A stretch of DNA of 64,000 bases from contig NW_027488366.1 in the NCBI RefSeq assembly GCF_051014445.1, positions 12,046,001 through 12,110,000 of the forward strand, written 5' to 3'. The notes under the pieces were generated by a model. The model searched no databases. It saw nothing but the letters and a program-made list of their open reading frames with translations, and was not told the DNA's origin. The translations under genes were made by a program, and so were the position numbers. Shown here piece by piece: positions 14,109-24,000 of this stretch; within the stretch, counting starts at the first letter, position 1; every line of letters starts with the position of its first letter. This DNA is from Colletes latitarsis (lineage: Eukaryota > Arthropoda > Insecta > Hymenoptera > Colletidae).

Positions 14109-17100
14109 GCATGTTAGGTCTGGGATAGGTCTGGGATTTGCCCCCATCAGGGTCATACTTTCGCATATTTCTCATACTTCATGGCTAGATCCTGTGTTTT
14201 TTCTGGTTTGGATCGCGAAGTAGTGTGGTACTACACTGAAACAGTCCATTAAACCTGGTTTCGTTCAATATTTTAGAAGATAACGCATGTTAGGCCTGGG
14301 ATTTGCCCTCATCAAGGTCATACTTTCGCAATTTTAACATGCATGTTGACCTGATCGAGGGTTTTTTCTGCTTTGGATCACGTAGTAAAGTGGTACCACA
14401 AATAAAACAGTCAATTAAACGTGGTTTCTATCAATATTTTAGAGGATAACGCAAGCTAGGTCTGGGATAGGTCAGAGATTTGCCCTCATCAGACTCATAC
14501 TTTCGCACGCTTCACATACTCGTTGAAAAGATCCTGGATTTTTTTCTGGTTTGGATCACGTAGTATTGTGGTACCACACTGAAACTGTCGATTAAACCTG
14601 GTTTCGATCAATATTATTGAGGATAACGCATGTTAGGTCTAGGTTAGGCCTGGGATTTTTTCTGATCAGACTCATACTTTCGCATTCTTCACATACTTGT
14701 TGAACGGATCCTGGGTTTTTTCCGGTTTGGTTCGCGTAATAATGTGGTACCACACTGAAACATTCAATTAAACCTGGTCTTGATAAACATTTTAGAGGAT
14801 AACGTATGTTAGTTCTGGGTTACGTCTAGGATTTGCCCTCATCAGGCTCATACTTTCGCATATTTCTCATACTTCATGGCTAGATCCTGGATTTTCTTCT
14901 GGTTTGGATCACGTAGTATTGTGGTACCACACTGAATCTGTCGATTAAACCTGGTTTCGATCAATATTATTGAGGATAACGCAAGTTAGGTCTGGGATAG
15001 GACTGGGATTTGCCCTCATCAGGGTCATACTTTCGCATATTTCTCATACTTCATGGCTAGATTCTGGGCTATTTCTGGATTGGATCACGTAGTAATGTGG
15101 TACCACACTGAAACAGTCAATTAAACCTGGTTTCGATCAATATTTTAGAGGATAACGCATGTTAGGTCTGGGTTAGGTCTAGGATTTGCCCTCATCAGGC
15201 TCATACTCGCTTCGATCAATATTTTAGAGCACAACGCAAGTTAGGTCTGGGATAGGTCTGGGATTTGCCCTCATCAGGGTCATACTTTCGCATATTTCTC
15301 ATACTTCATGGCTAGATTCTGGGCTATTTCTGGATTGGATCACGTAGTAATGTGGTACCACACTGAAACAGTCAATTAAACCTGGTTTCGATCAATATTT
15401 TAGAGGATAACGGAAGTTAGGTGTGGGATAGGTCTGGGATTTGCCCTCATCAGGCTCATACTTTCGCGTTTTTCACATACCTGTTGAACAGATCCTGGGT
15501 TTTTTCTGGTTTGGATCACGTAGTAGTGTGGTACCACACTGAAACAGTCCATTAAACCTGGTTTCGATCAATATTTTAGAGGATAACGCATGTTAGGTCT
15601 GGGTTAGGTCTAGGATTTGCCCTCATCAGGCTCATACTCGCTTCGATCAATATTTTAGAGCACAACGCAAGTTAGGTCTGGGATAGGTCTGGGATTTGCC
15701 CTCATCAGGGTCATACTTTCGCATATTTCTCATACTTCATGGCTAGATTCTGGGCTATTTCTGGATTGGATCACGTAGTAATGTGGTACCACACTGAAAC
15801 AGTCAATTAAACCTGGTTTCGATCAATATTTTAGAGGATAACGGAAGTTAGGTGTGGGATAGGTCTGGGATTTGCCCTCATCAGGCTCATACTTTCGCAT
15901 TCTTCACATACTTGTTGAACAGATCCTGGGTTTTTTCTGGTTTGGGTCAGGTAGTAATGTGGTACCACACTGAAACAGTCGATTAAACCAGGTTTCGATC
16001 AATATTTTTGAGGATAACGCATGTTAGGTCTAGGTTAGGTCTGGGATTTTCACTCATCAGACTCATACTTTCGCATTCTTCACATACTTGTTGAACGGAT
16101 CCTGGGTTTTTTCTGGTTTGGATCACGTAGTAATGTGGGGCCACACTGAAACAATCAATTAAACCTGGTCTTGATAAATATTTTAGAGGATAACGCAAGT
16201 TTGGTCTGGGATAGGTCTGGCATTTGCCCTCATCAGGCTCATACATTCGCAGTTTTAACATACATGTTGGCCTGATCGAGGGTTTTTTCTGCCTTGGATC
16301 ACGTAGTAAAGTGGTACCACACTGAAGCAGTCCATTAAACCTGGTTTGGATCAATATTTTAGAGGATAACGGATGTTAGGTTTGGGTTAGGTCTAGGATT
16401 TGCCCCCATCAGGCTCGTACTTTCGCATATTTCTCATACTTCATGGCTAGATCCTGCGCTGTTTCTGGATTGTATCACGTAGTAATGTGGTACCATGCTG
16501 AAACAGTCAATTAAACCTGGTTTCGATCAATATTTTAGAGGATAACGCAAGTTAGGTCTGGGATAGGTCTGGGATTCGCCCTCATCAGGCTCATACTTTC
16601 GCGTTTTTCACATACTTGTTGAACTGATCCTGGGTTTTTTCTGGTTTGGATCACGTAGCAATGTGGTACCTCACTGAAACAGTCGATTAAACCTGGTTTC
16701 GATCAATATTTCAGAGGATAACGCAAGATTGGTCTGGGATAGGTCTGGGATTTTCACTCATCAGACTCATACTTTCGCATTCTTCACATACTTGTTGAAC
16801 AGATCCTGGGTTTTTTCTGGTTTGGGTCAGGTAGTAATGTGGTACCACACTGAAACAGTCGATTAAACCAGGTTTCGATCAATATTTTTGAGGATAACGC
16901 ATGTTAGGTCTAGGTTAGGTCTGGGATTTTCACTCATCAGACTCATACTTTCGCATTGTTCACATACTTGTTGAACGGATCCTGGGTTTTTTCTGGTTTG
17001 GATCACGTAGTAATGTGGGACCACACTGAAACAATCAATTAAACCTGGTCTTGATAAATATTTTAGAGGATAACGCAAGTTTGGTCTGGGATAGGTCTGG

Positions 17101-17780
17101 GATTTGCCCTCATCAGACTCATACTTTCGCACACTTCACATACTCGTTGAACAGATCCTGGGTTATTTTCTGGTTTGGATCACATAGTAATGTGGTACCA
17201 CACTGAAACAGTCGATTAAACCAGGTTTCGATCAATATTTTTGAGGATATCGCATGTTAGGTCTAGGTTAGGCCTGGGATTTTCACTCATCAGACTCATA
17301 CTTTCGCATTCTTCACATACTTGTTGAACCGATCCTGGGTTTTTTCTGTTTTGGATCACGTAGTAATGTGGGACCATACTGAAACAATCAATTAAACCTG
17401 GTCTTGATAAATATTTTAGAGGACAACGCATGTTAGGTCTGGGTTAGGTCTAGGATTTGCCCTCATCAGGCTCATACTTTCGCATATTTCTCATACTTCA
17501 TGGCTATATCCTGGGCTGTTTCTGGATTGTATCACGTAGTAATGCGGTACCACGCTGAAACAGTCAATTAAACCTGGTTTGGATCAATATTTTAGAGGAT
17601 AACGCATGTTAGGTTTGGTTAGGTCTAGGATTTTCCCTCGTCGGGCTCATACTTTCGCATATTTCTCATACTTCATGGCTAGATCCTGGGCTGTTTCTGG
17701 ATTGTATCACGTAGTAATGCGGTACCACGCTGAAACAGTCAATTAAACCTGGTTTCGATCAATATTTTAGAGGATAACGC

Positions 17781-17796
17781 AAGTTAGGTCTGGGAT
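17781..17796. repeat. Target-site duplication, left copy, insertion 1
   Basis: The 16-bp sequence AAGTTAGGTCTGGGAT immediately precedes the truncated family A element and recurs exactly at 20995-21010, after its poly(A). It contains one complete 11-bp TTAGGTCTGGG unit. The A at the poly(A) side makes the left boundary ambiguous by a base or two. Confidence 0.92.
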
Positions 17797-17808
17797 CCGG
17801 GGAGGGGT

Positions 17809-17842
17809 GGCATTGGCAATATCCTTGGATATTGCCAATGCC
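17809..17842 (+). other. 34-nt perfect hairpin over RT motif A
   Basis: A 16-bp arm GGCATTGGCAATATCC is followed after two T's by its exact reverse complement. It encodes ALAISLDIANA. The same hairpin lies at 60377-60410 in the intact element and on the minus strand in the 50-56 kb copy. The truncation point of this copy (17797) is only 12 bp upstream of it. Confidence 0.85.
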
Positions 17843-18001
17843 TTTAACACCCTCCCCTGGGAAGAGATAAGGAGGGGACTCGTATATCATCGAGTCCCCC
17901 CTTGTCTCAGGGCGGTCGTCGGGGATTATCTCCTCGGCAGGTGGATCGAGTATCCGGGCCGGGATGGTGATATGCGGAGGGAGGTGTACTGCGTTGTTCC
18001 G

Positions 18002-18028
18002 CAGGAGTGGCCCGAGGACCGACCCCTG
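18002..18028 (+). other. 27-bp micro-inversion in the RT coding region
   Basis: The 27 bases here are the reverse complement of the matching bases in the intact copy (at about 60567-60593). The ends share the short inverted repeat CAGG/CCTG, so the exact breakpoints are ambiguous within it. The reading frame length is unchanged, but the conserved QGS.LGP motif is lost. Confidence 0.9.
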
Positions 18029-18786
18029 CGGAACATCGCGTACGACTCGGTGTTGCGGGCCGGCCTCCCCGACGGCGTCAGCACGGTGTGTTATGCGGAT
18101 GACACACTGGTGCTGGCCGTCGGGGCGCACTGGGGGAGGGCCATGCGTCGCGCGGAGGAGGGGTCGCAACGCGTCGTCGACCGGATCAGGGGGATGGGGA
18201 TGACGGTGGCGGTCCATAAGACCGAGGTGATTGCGTTTCATTCACCTCGGCAGGATCCGCCATCCCCTCTGATTCGGGTGGGTGGGGCTGACATCGAGGT
18301 GAAGCCCCAGATCTGGTATCTGGGGCTGATCCTCGATAGCCACTGGCGTTTCGAGAAGCATTTCCGCTGCCTGGTCCCCCGGTTGGAAAGGATGGTTGCG
18401 GCTCTGGGCCGGATCCTGCCCAACCTGGGGGGCCCGGCGGGCCGAGTTCGTCGCCTCTATGTGGCAATGGTCCAGTCGGTGGCCCTATACGGGGCCCCCG
18501 TCTGGGCGGACGACCTGGCTGCCTCCCGGCGCAGCATGACTATGCTGCGTCGGGTGCAGAGGCGCATGGCGCTCAGGGTCGTCCGCGGGTATCGGACCAT
18601 GTCACATGAGGCGGCGACGGTTCTAGCGGGCATGCCGCCCATGGACCTGCTCGCGCGGTCGCACGCGGTGATGTACCGGCACCGCATCGACCGTCGCGCG
18701 GGGGTGGGGGCGGTCCCGGGCGGGCAGGAACCTGCTTGGGGCGATTTGAAGCGCCAGGCCCGGCAGTCCGTGTTGCTCGCGTGGCA

Positions 18787-18803
18787 GGAGCGGCTGGCTC
18801 TGC
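18787..18803 (+). repeat. Target-site duplication of the nested family B insertion
   Basis: GGAGCGGCTGGCTCTGC (17 bp) precedes the nested element and recurs at 19960-19976 after its poly(A). In the intact element the same bases occur once (near 61355). The duplication proves that family B inserted into family A after A was formed. Confidence 0.93.
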
Positions 18804-19540
18804 GCAGCACGGAGATGCTGCGCCGCGTCAACCGTCGGCTGGCAATCCGGGTGGTAAGAGGGTATCGCACCATCTCCCACGAGGCGGCGACTACCCTGGC
18901 GTGTCTCCCGCCCCTGGAGCTCCTAGCCTGGAGAAACCAATTGGTTTTCCGGCATTCCAGGGAGCTTCAGGAGGCTGGGAGGCCGCCAGAGGAGAGGAGG
19001 CAAGCGGTCGAAGGGACGAGGCGCCATGCCCAACGGACCGTTTTGTTTATGTGGTTCCACCAACTAATTCAGGCTGGTGGAGCCACACAACGGTCCGTTG
19101 GTGCAGTGCTGCTACATTGGCAAGAGTGGCAGGACAAACCGGGTAGGCTGTCCTACAGAATGACACAGGTGCTCACCGGGCATGGTTGTTTTGGTGAGTA
19201 CCTGTGTCGAATCGGGAAGGAGGCGACGGCGGTGTGCCACCACTGTGGGAACCCTCAGGACACGGCGCAGCACACGCTGGCAGCCTGCCCAGCGTGGGCA
19301 GATGAGCGCCGTGTCCTGCTGCAGGAAGTTGGGAGGAACCTCTCGCTGGCCACAGTAGTTGGCAAGATGGTGGCCAGCGAGAGGACATGGCAAGTGGTGG
19401 CCTCCTTCTGCGAGGTAGTTATGTCACAGAAGGAGGCCGCCGAGCGGGCGCGCGAGCAGGCCGCGCATCCCGCTCGAAGAGGGAGGGCTCGGAGAGGAGC
19501 CAGGGCGAGGCGACCTTCGCCTCCTGGCCCACTCCAATAG
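18804..19540 (+). pseudogene. ORF2 C-terminal remnant, family B
   Basis: About 245 codons equivalent to the region of family A ORF2 from residue 813 to the end. It contains the thumb-like MLRRV...HEAATTLACLPP segment. It also has the C-terminal zinc-knuckle-like motif CHHCGNPQDTAQHTLAAC (C-X2-C-X8-H-X4-C) and the conserved CPAW that follows. It ends with an Arg-rich tail and a TAG at 19538-19540. It starts within the gene, so it is not translatable alone. By chance it lies in frame with the upstream family A remnant, which produces a tandemly duplicated thumb segment. Confidence 0.9.
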
Positions 19541-19930
19541 CTCCTGAAGGGGTAGGTGGCCCGTTAAATTTCAACTCCGGCCACCACGTCGATGGCCGGG
19601 GGATGGACGGGCCGCCGGTGTGGGCTGCAGGTGCTCGGCGATAGGGACCCGAGCACCGAAGGCAGCTCCGGGGCCGCGGGCGTCGGGTGACCTGGCGTCT
19701 GCGGCGGTGAAATCAGGGGGGGAAGGACACCTTGTCAATCCCCCCGGGATGAGCCTCGACAGGCAAGGCGCGGCGGGGGACTCTGTGATGTCTCACTAGA
19801 GTTCCCGGTCCCCCGCCGCAACGCCCGAGGACGGTCACCGTGGGGTTTTAGCCGGTAGGAGTCCGGCACTACCCTGAGGCCCTCCCCTACTTATGGGCCT
19901 CGGGGTGTCCATGAGGATTTCCCCACGTAC
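19541..19930 (+). other. 3' UTR of family B
   Basis: Non-coding and GC-rich, with several inverted repeats, for example GTGCTCGG against CCGAGCAC near 19631-19657 and GCGGGGGA against TCCCCCGC near 19772-19816. Near its end it shares two blocks with the otherwise different family A 3' UTR: GGTCACCGTGGGGTTTTAG (19833-19851) and CCCCACG (19921-19927). The CGTGGGG and CCCCACG parts are complementary. Confidence 0.82.
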
Positions 19931-19959
<29 letters not shown>

Positions 19960-19961
<2 letters not shown>

Positions 19962-20455
19962 AGCGGCTGGCTCTGCCAACCGCGGGGCACCGGACTGTCG
20001 GGGCTGTTCGGCCACTCCTGAAGGAGTGGCTGGACAGAGGCCATGGCAGCCTCACCTACCGGATGGCACAAGTATTTTCCGGGCGTGGCAGCTTCGGAAG
20101 ATACCTGTGCCGGATAGGGAAGGAGCCGACGGCGCGTTGCTGCCACTGCGACGCTAAGCAGGACACGGCGGATCATACCCTGGAGGTATGCCCCGCGTGG
20201 GAGGGGGAGCGCCGTGTCCTGGTCGGCGTCGTCGGGCGGGATGTCTCGCTGCCGGGCGTGGTGCGCGCCATGCTCGGCAGCGAGGAGAAGTGGAGGGCCG
20301 TGGCCTCCTTCTGCGAGAACGTAATGTTGCAGAAGGAGGCCGCGGGGAGGGAGCGCGAGGTTCAGCGGCGCGCTGAAGCTCGCGCTCGTGCGGTGGCCCG
20401 AGGTCGTCGCCCGGTCGCGAGGCGTCGCGGGCGGCCGCCTCGGCGTGGCGGATGA
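19960..20455 (+). pseudogene. ORF2 C-terminal remnant, family A (right part)
   Basis: Resumes family A ORF2 after the nested insertion. It repeats the 17-bp duplication and then runs to the normal TGA at 20453-20455, equivalent to residues 896-1060. The motif CHCDAKQDTADHTLEVCPAW (C-X2-C-X8-H-X4-C) is intact. A few substitutions against the complete copy are visible (for example FSGRGSFG for FSGHGSFG). It has no start of its own. Confidence 0.9.
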
Positions 20456-20991
20456 CCTAGGCTAGGAGGGGGGTCCTGAGGGGACCCTCCTCCCGCCAGG
20501 CGGCGCCGGGTCGGACCGGTTGGGGGTAGGAGTGCCTCCCCCTACCGGTCCGACGCAAGGGGAGGCACCCTCGGCGGTCTGGTGCGGCCATGAACGCCCG
20601 GCTGCCGAGGGGCGGAAACTGGGTCGCGGGCGGTTGCGAGTTGGGGCTCGCAGCCGCCACTAAACGCGGCCCCGGGACGGATAGCGGCGGGATGGAGTGG
20701 CCCCGTCCCGCCGCTATGAGGCAGTGTGTCTACTGGGGGGACCGATTGTCCCCCCGGGGGATGGGCGCGAAAGCGCGGGCACGGGGAGGATACCGGAAGA
20801 ATGCTTCGAGCGATTCCCGGTATCCTCCCAAAGCGTGCCGAAGGGTCACCGTGGGGTTTTTAGTGGGTAGGTCCCGCGCCTGTCGTTGTACGGGCGCGGG
20901 GAATCCCATACACCCCTCCCCCCTCTCTCCAAGGAGGTGGGAGGGAGTCTTTCGAAGATTTTCCCCACGACAAAAAAAAAAAAAAAAAAAA
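20456..20991 (+). other. 3' UTR and poly(A) of the truncated family A copy
   Basis: Matches the 3' UTR at 61851-62366, including the same series of hairpins; for example the 12-bp arms ATAGCGGCGGGA and TCCCGCCGCTAT are perfect here. It ends TTTTCCCCACGAC followed by the A-run. The right flank then reads GAAAAG before the satellite TTAGG. The penultimate hairpin arm is degraded (CCCCTCT instead of CCCACCTC). Confidence 0.88.
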
Positions 20992-20994
20992 GAA

Positions 20995-21010
20995 AAGTTA
21001 GGTCTGGGAT
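20995..21010. repeat. Target-site duplication, right copy, insertion 1
   Basis: AAGTTAGGTCTGGGAT, identical to 17781-17796. The satellite continues in the same phase after it. Confidence 0.92.
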
Positions 21011-24000
21011 AGGTCTGGGAGTTGCCCTCATCAGGCTCATACTTTCGCGTTTTTCACATACTTGTTGAACAGATCCTGGGTTTTTTCCGGTTTCGGTCAC
21101 GTAGTAGTGTGGTACCACACTGAAACAGTCGATTAAACCTGGTTTCGATCAATATTTTTGAGGATGACGCATGTTAGGTCTAGGTTAGGCCGGGGATTTT
21201 CACTCATCAGACTCATACTTTCGCATTCTTCACATACTTGTTGAACGGATCCTGGGTTTTTTTCTGGTTCGGATCACGTAGTAATGTGGAACCACACTGA
21301 AACAATCAATTAAACATGGTCTTGATAAATATTTTAGAGGATAACGCATGTTAGGTCTAGGTTAGGCCTGGGATTTTCACTCATCAGACTCATACTTTCG
21401 CATTCTTCACATACTTGTTGAACGGATCCTGGGTTTTTTCTGGTTTGGATCACGTAGTAATGTGGGACCACACTGAAACAATCAATTAAACCTGGTCTTG
21501 ATAAATATTTTAGAGGCCAACGTATGTTAGGTCTGGGTTAGGTCTAGGATTTACCCTCATCAGGCTCATACTTTCGCATATTTCTCATACTTCATGGCTA
21601 GATCCTGGACTATTTCTGGATTGGATCACGTAGAAATGTGGTACCACACTGAAACAGTCAATTAAACCTGGTTTCGCTCAACATTTTAGAAGATAACGCA
21701 TGTTAGGCCTAGGTTAGGCCTGGGATCTGCCCTCACCAGGTTCATATTTTCGCGTTCTTCACATACTTGTTGAACAGATCCCTGGCTTTTTCTGGTTTGG
21801 ATCACATAGTAATGTGGTACCACACTGAAACAGTCGATTAAACCAGGTTTCGATCAATATTTTTGAGGATAACGCATGTTAGGTCTAGGTTAGGCCTGGG
21901 ATTTTCACTCATCAGACTCATACTTTCGCATTCTTCACATACTTGTTGACCGGATCCTGGGTTTTTTCTGGTTTGGATCACGTAGCAATGTGGTACCACA
22001 CTGAAACAGTCAATTAAACCTGGTTTCGATCAATATTTTGGAGAATAATTCATGCTAGGTCTAGGTTAGGTCTGGGATTTGCTCTCATCAGGCTCATTCT
22101 TTCGCATATTTCTCATACTTGATGGCTAGATCCTGCGCTTTTTCTGGTTTGCATCACGTAGTAATGAAGTACAACACTGAAACAGTCGATTAAACATGGT
22201 TTCCATCAATATCTTAGAGGACAACGCAAGTTAGGTCTTGGATAGGTCTGGGATTTGCCCTCATCAGGCTCATACTTTCGTGATTTTCACATACTTGTTG
22301 AACAGATCCTGGGTTTTTTCTGGTTTGGATCACGTAGTAGTGTGGTACCACACTGAAACGGTCCATTAAACCTGGTTTGGATCAATATTTTAGAGGATAA
22401 CGCATGTTAGGTCTAGGTTAGGTCTGTGATTTTCACTCATCAGACTCATACTTTCGCATTCTTCACATACTTGTTGAACGGATCCTGGGTTTTTTCTGGT
22501 TTGGATCACGTAGTAATGTGGGACCACACTGAAACAGTCCATTAAACCTGGTTTCGATCAATATTTTAGAGGATAACGCAAGTTAGGTCTGGGATAGGTC
22601 TGGGATTCGCCCTCATCAGGCTCATACTTTCGCATATTTCTCATACTTCATGGCTAGATCCTGGGTTTTTTCCGGTTTGGGTCACGAAGTAGTGTGGTAC
22701 CACACTGAAACAGTCGATTAAACCTGGTTTCGAACAATATTTTTTAGGATAACGCACGTTAGGTCTAGGTTAGGCCGGGGATTTTCACTCATCAGACTCT
22801 TACTTTCGCATTCTTCACATACTTGTTGAACGGATCCTGGGTTTTTACTGGATTGTATCACGTAGTAATGAAGTACGACACTGAAACAGTCAATTAAACC
22901 TGGTTTCCATCAATGTTTTGTAGGATAAGGCATGTTAGGTCTGGGTTTGGCCTGGGATTTTCACTCATCAGTCTCATACTTTCGCATACTTCACATACTT
23001 GTTGAACGGATCCTGGGTTTTTTCTGGTTTGGATCACGTAGTAATATGGGACCACACTGAAACAATCAATTAAACCTGGTCTTGATAAATATTTTAGAGG
23101 ATAACGCATGTTAGGTCTGGGTTAGGTCTAGGATTTGAACTCGTCAAGCTCAAACTTTCGCATATTTCTCATACTTCATGGCTGGATCCTGGGCTATTGC
23201 TGGATTGGATCACGTAGTAATGTGGTACCACACTGAAACAGTCAATTAAACCTGGTTTCGATGAATATTTTAGAGAATAATTCAGGTTAGGTCTGGGTTA
23301 GGTCTGGGATTTGCTCTCATCAGGCTCATTCTTTCGCATATCTCTTGTACTTGATGGCCAGATCCTGGGCTTTTTCTGGATTGCACCACGTAGTAATGAA
23401 GTACAACACTGAAACAGTCAATTAAATCTGGTTTCGATCAATATTTTAGAGAATAATTCATGTTGGGTCTAGGTTAGGCCTGGGATTTGCCCTCATCAGG
23501 CTCATACTTTCGCATATTTCTCATACTTCATGGCTAGATCCTGGGCTGTTTCTGGATTGTATCACATAGTAATGTGGCACCACGCTGAAACAGTCGATTA
23601 AACCTGGTTTCCATCAATATTTTAGAGGACAACGCATGTTAGGTCTAGGTTAGGCCCGGTATTTGCCCTCATCAGGGTCATACTTTCGCAGTTTTAACAT
23701 ACATGTTGACCTGATCGAGGGTTTCTTCTGCTTTGGATCACGTAGTAAAGTGGTACCACACTGAAACAGTCCATTAAACCTGGTTTGGATCAATATTTTA
23801 GAGGATAACGCATGTTAGGTCTAGGTTAGCCCTGGGATTTTCACTCATCAGACTCATACTTTCGCATTCTTCACATACTTGTTGAACGGATCCTGGGTTT
23901 TTCCTGGTTTGGTTCACGTAGTAATGTGGTACCACACTGAAACATTCGATTAAACCTGATCTTGATAAATATTTTAGAGGATAACGCATGTTAGGTTTGG

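Larger units (their letters stand above)
11263..17796. repeat. Irregular satellite block, later duplicated
   Basis: The 176-bp monomers continue but without a short higher-order period. Copy 3 of HOR-A breaks off near 11252-11263, where TCATTCTTCTCATACTTG replaces the usual sequence. The block recurs from 27563 with two deletions: about 1.41 kb (eight monomers) from the 12.6-14.06 kb interval and about 258 bp from the 15.6 kb interval. It contains 79-bp partial monomers at 14030-14108 and 15157-15235, each lacking about 97 bp. No genes are seen. An open reading frame of 123 codons on the minus strand at 15983-16354 is satellite read-through. Confidence 0.88.
17797..18803 (+). pseudogene. ORF2 reverse-transcriptase remnant, family A (left part)
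   Basis: Corresponds to residues 567-902 of the intact 1,060-residue ORF2. Visible are motif A (SLDIANAFNTLPW), the catalytic YADDT motif, KTE and the YLG block, then the thumb-like region. The PQGSVLGP motif is destroyed: residues there read PQEWPEDRPL because 27 bp (18002-18028) are inverted relative to the other copies. A nearby G-to-T change also turns the preceding glycine into valine. With no start, no endonuclease and a broken core motif, it is non-functional. The reading frame is nevertheless open and runs on without a stop into the nested family B element, giving a 577-codon chimeric frame. Confidence 0.92.
18804..19959 (+). mobile_element. Nested 5'-truncated R1-clade retrotransposon, family B
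   Basis: A 1,156-bp insertion inside the family A remnant. It comprises the end of an ORF2 (to 19540), a 3' UTR of about 390 bp and a 29-A tail (19931-19959), and it is bounded by a 17-bp duplication. Its protein is clearly homologous to family A ORF2 (MLRRVNRRLAIRVVRGYRT against MLRRVQRRMALRVVRGYRT) but too diverged to be the same family. No full-length copy is present in the window. It shows that at least two related lineages have been active in this genome. Confidence 0.92.
17797..20994 (+). mobile_element. 5'-truncated R1-clade retrotransposon (family A), interrupted by a nested element
   Basis: A partial copy of the element that is complete at 56408-62405. It starts inside ORF2, at the equivalent of codon 567, just before reverse transcriptase motif A. 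It ends in a 3' UTR and a poly(A) run (about 20972-20991) followed by GAAAA. Flanking 16-bp duplications (17781-17796, 20995-21010) show target-primed integration, and 5' truncation is typical of that process. The copy is split at 18803/19960 by a nested family B element. GC content is far above that of the flanking satellite. It cannot be autonomous: ORF1, the endonuclease and half of the reverse transcriptase are missing. Confidence 0.93.

Noticed and set aside
15983..16354. Minus-strand open frames of 63-123 codons repeated throughout the satellite (MRYPLKYLSRPGLIDCFS type)
   Set aside because: They recur in nearly every monomer, only because one minus-strand frame lacks stops. The 176-bp period is not a multiple of three, so the frame changes from monomer to monomer. 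There is no sign of coding selection or known domains.
17797..20994. R1 element in 28S rDNA
   Set aside because: The protein clade fits, but the flanks are satellite with TTAGGTCTGGG duplications and no rDNA is present.
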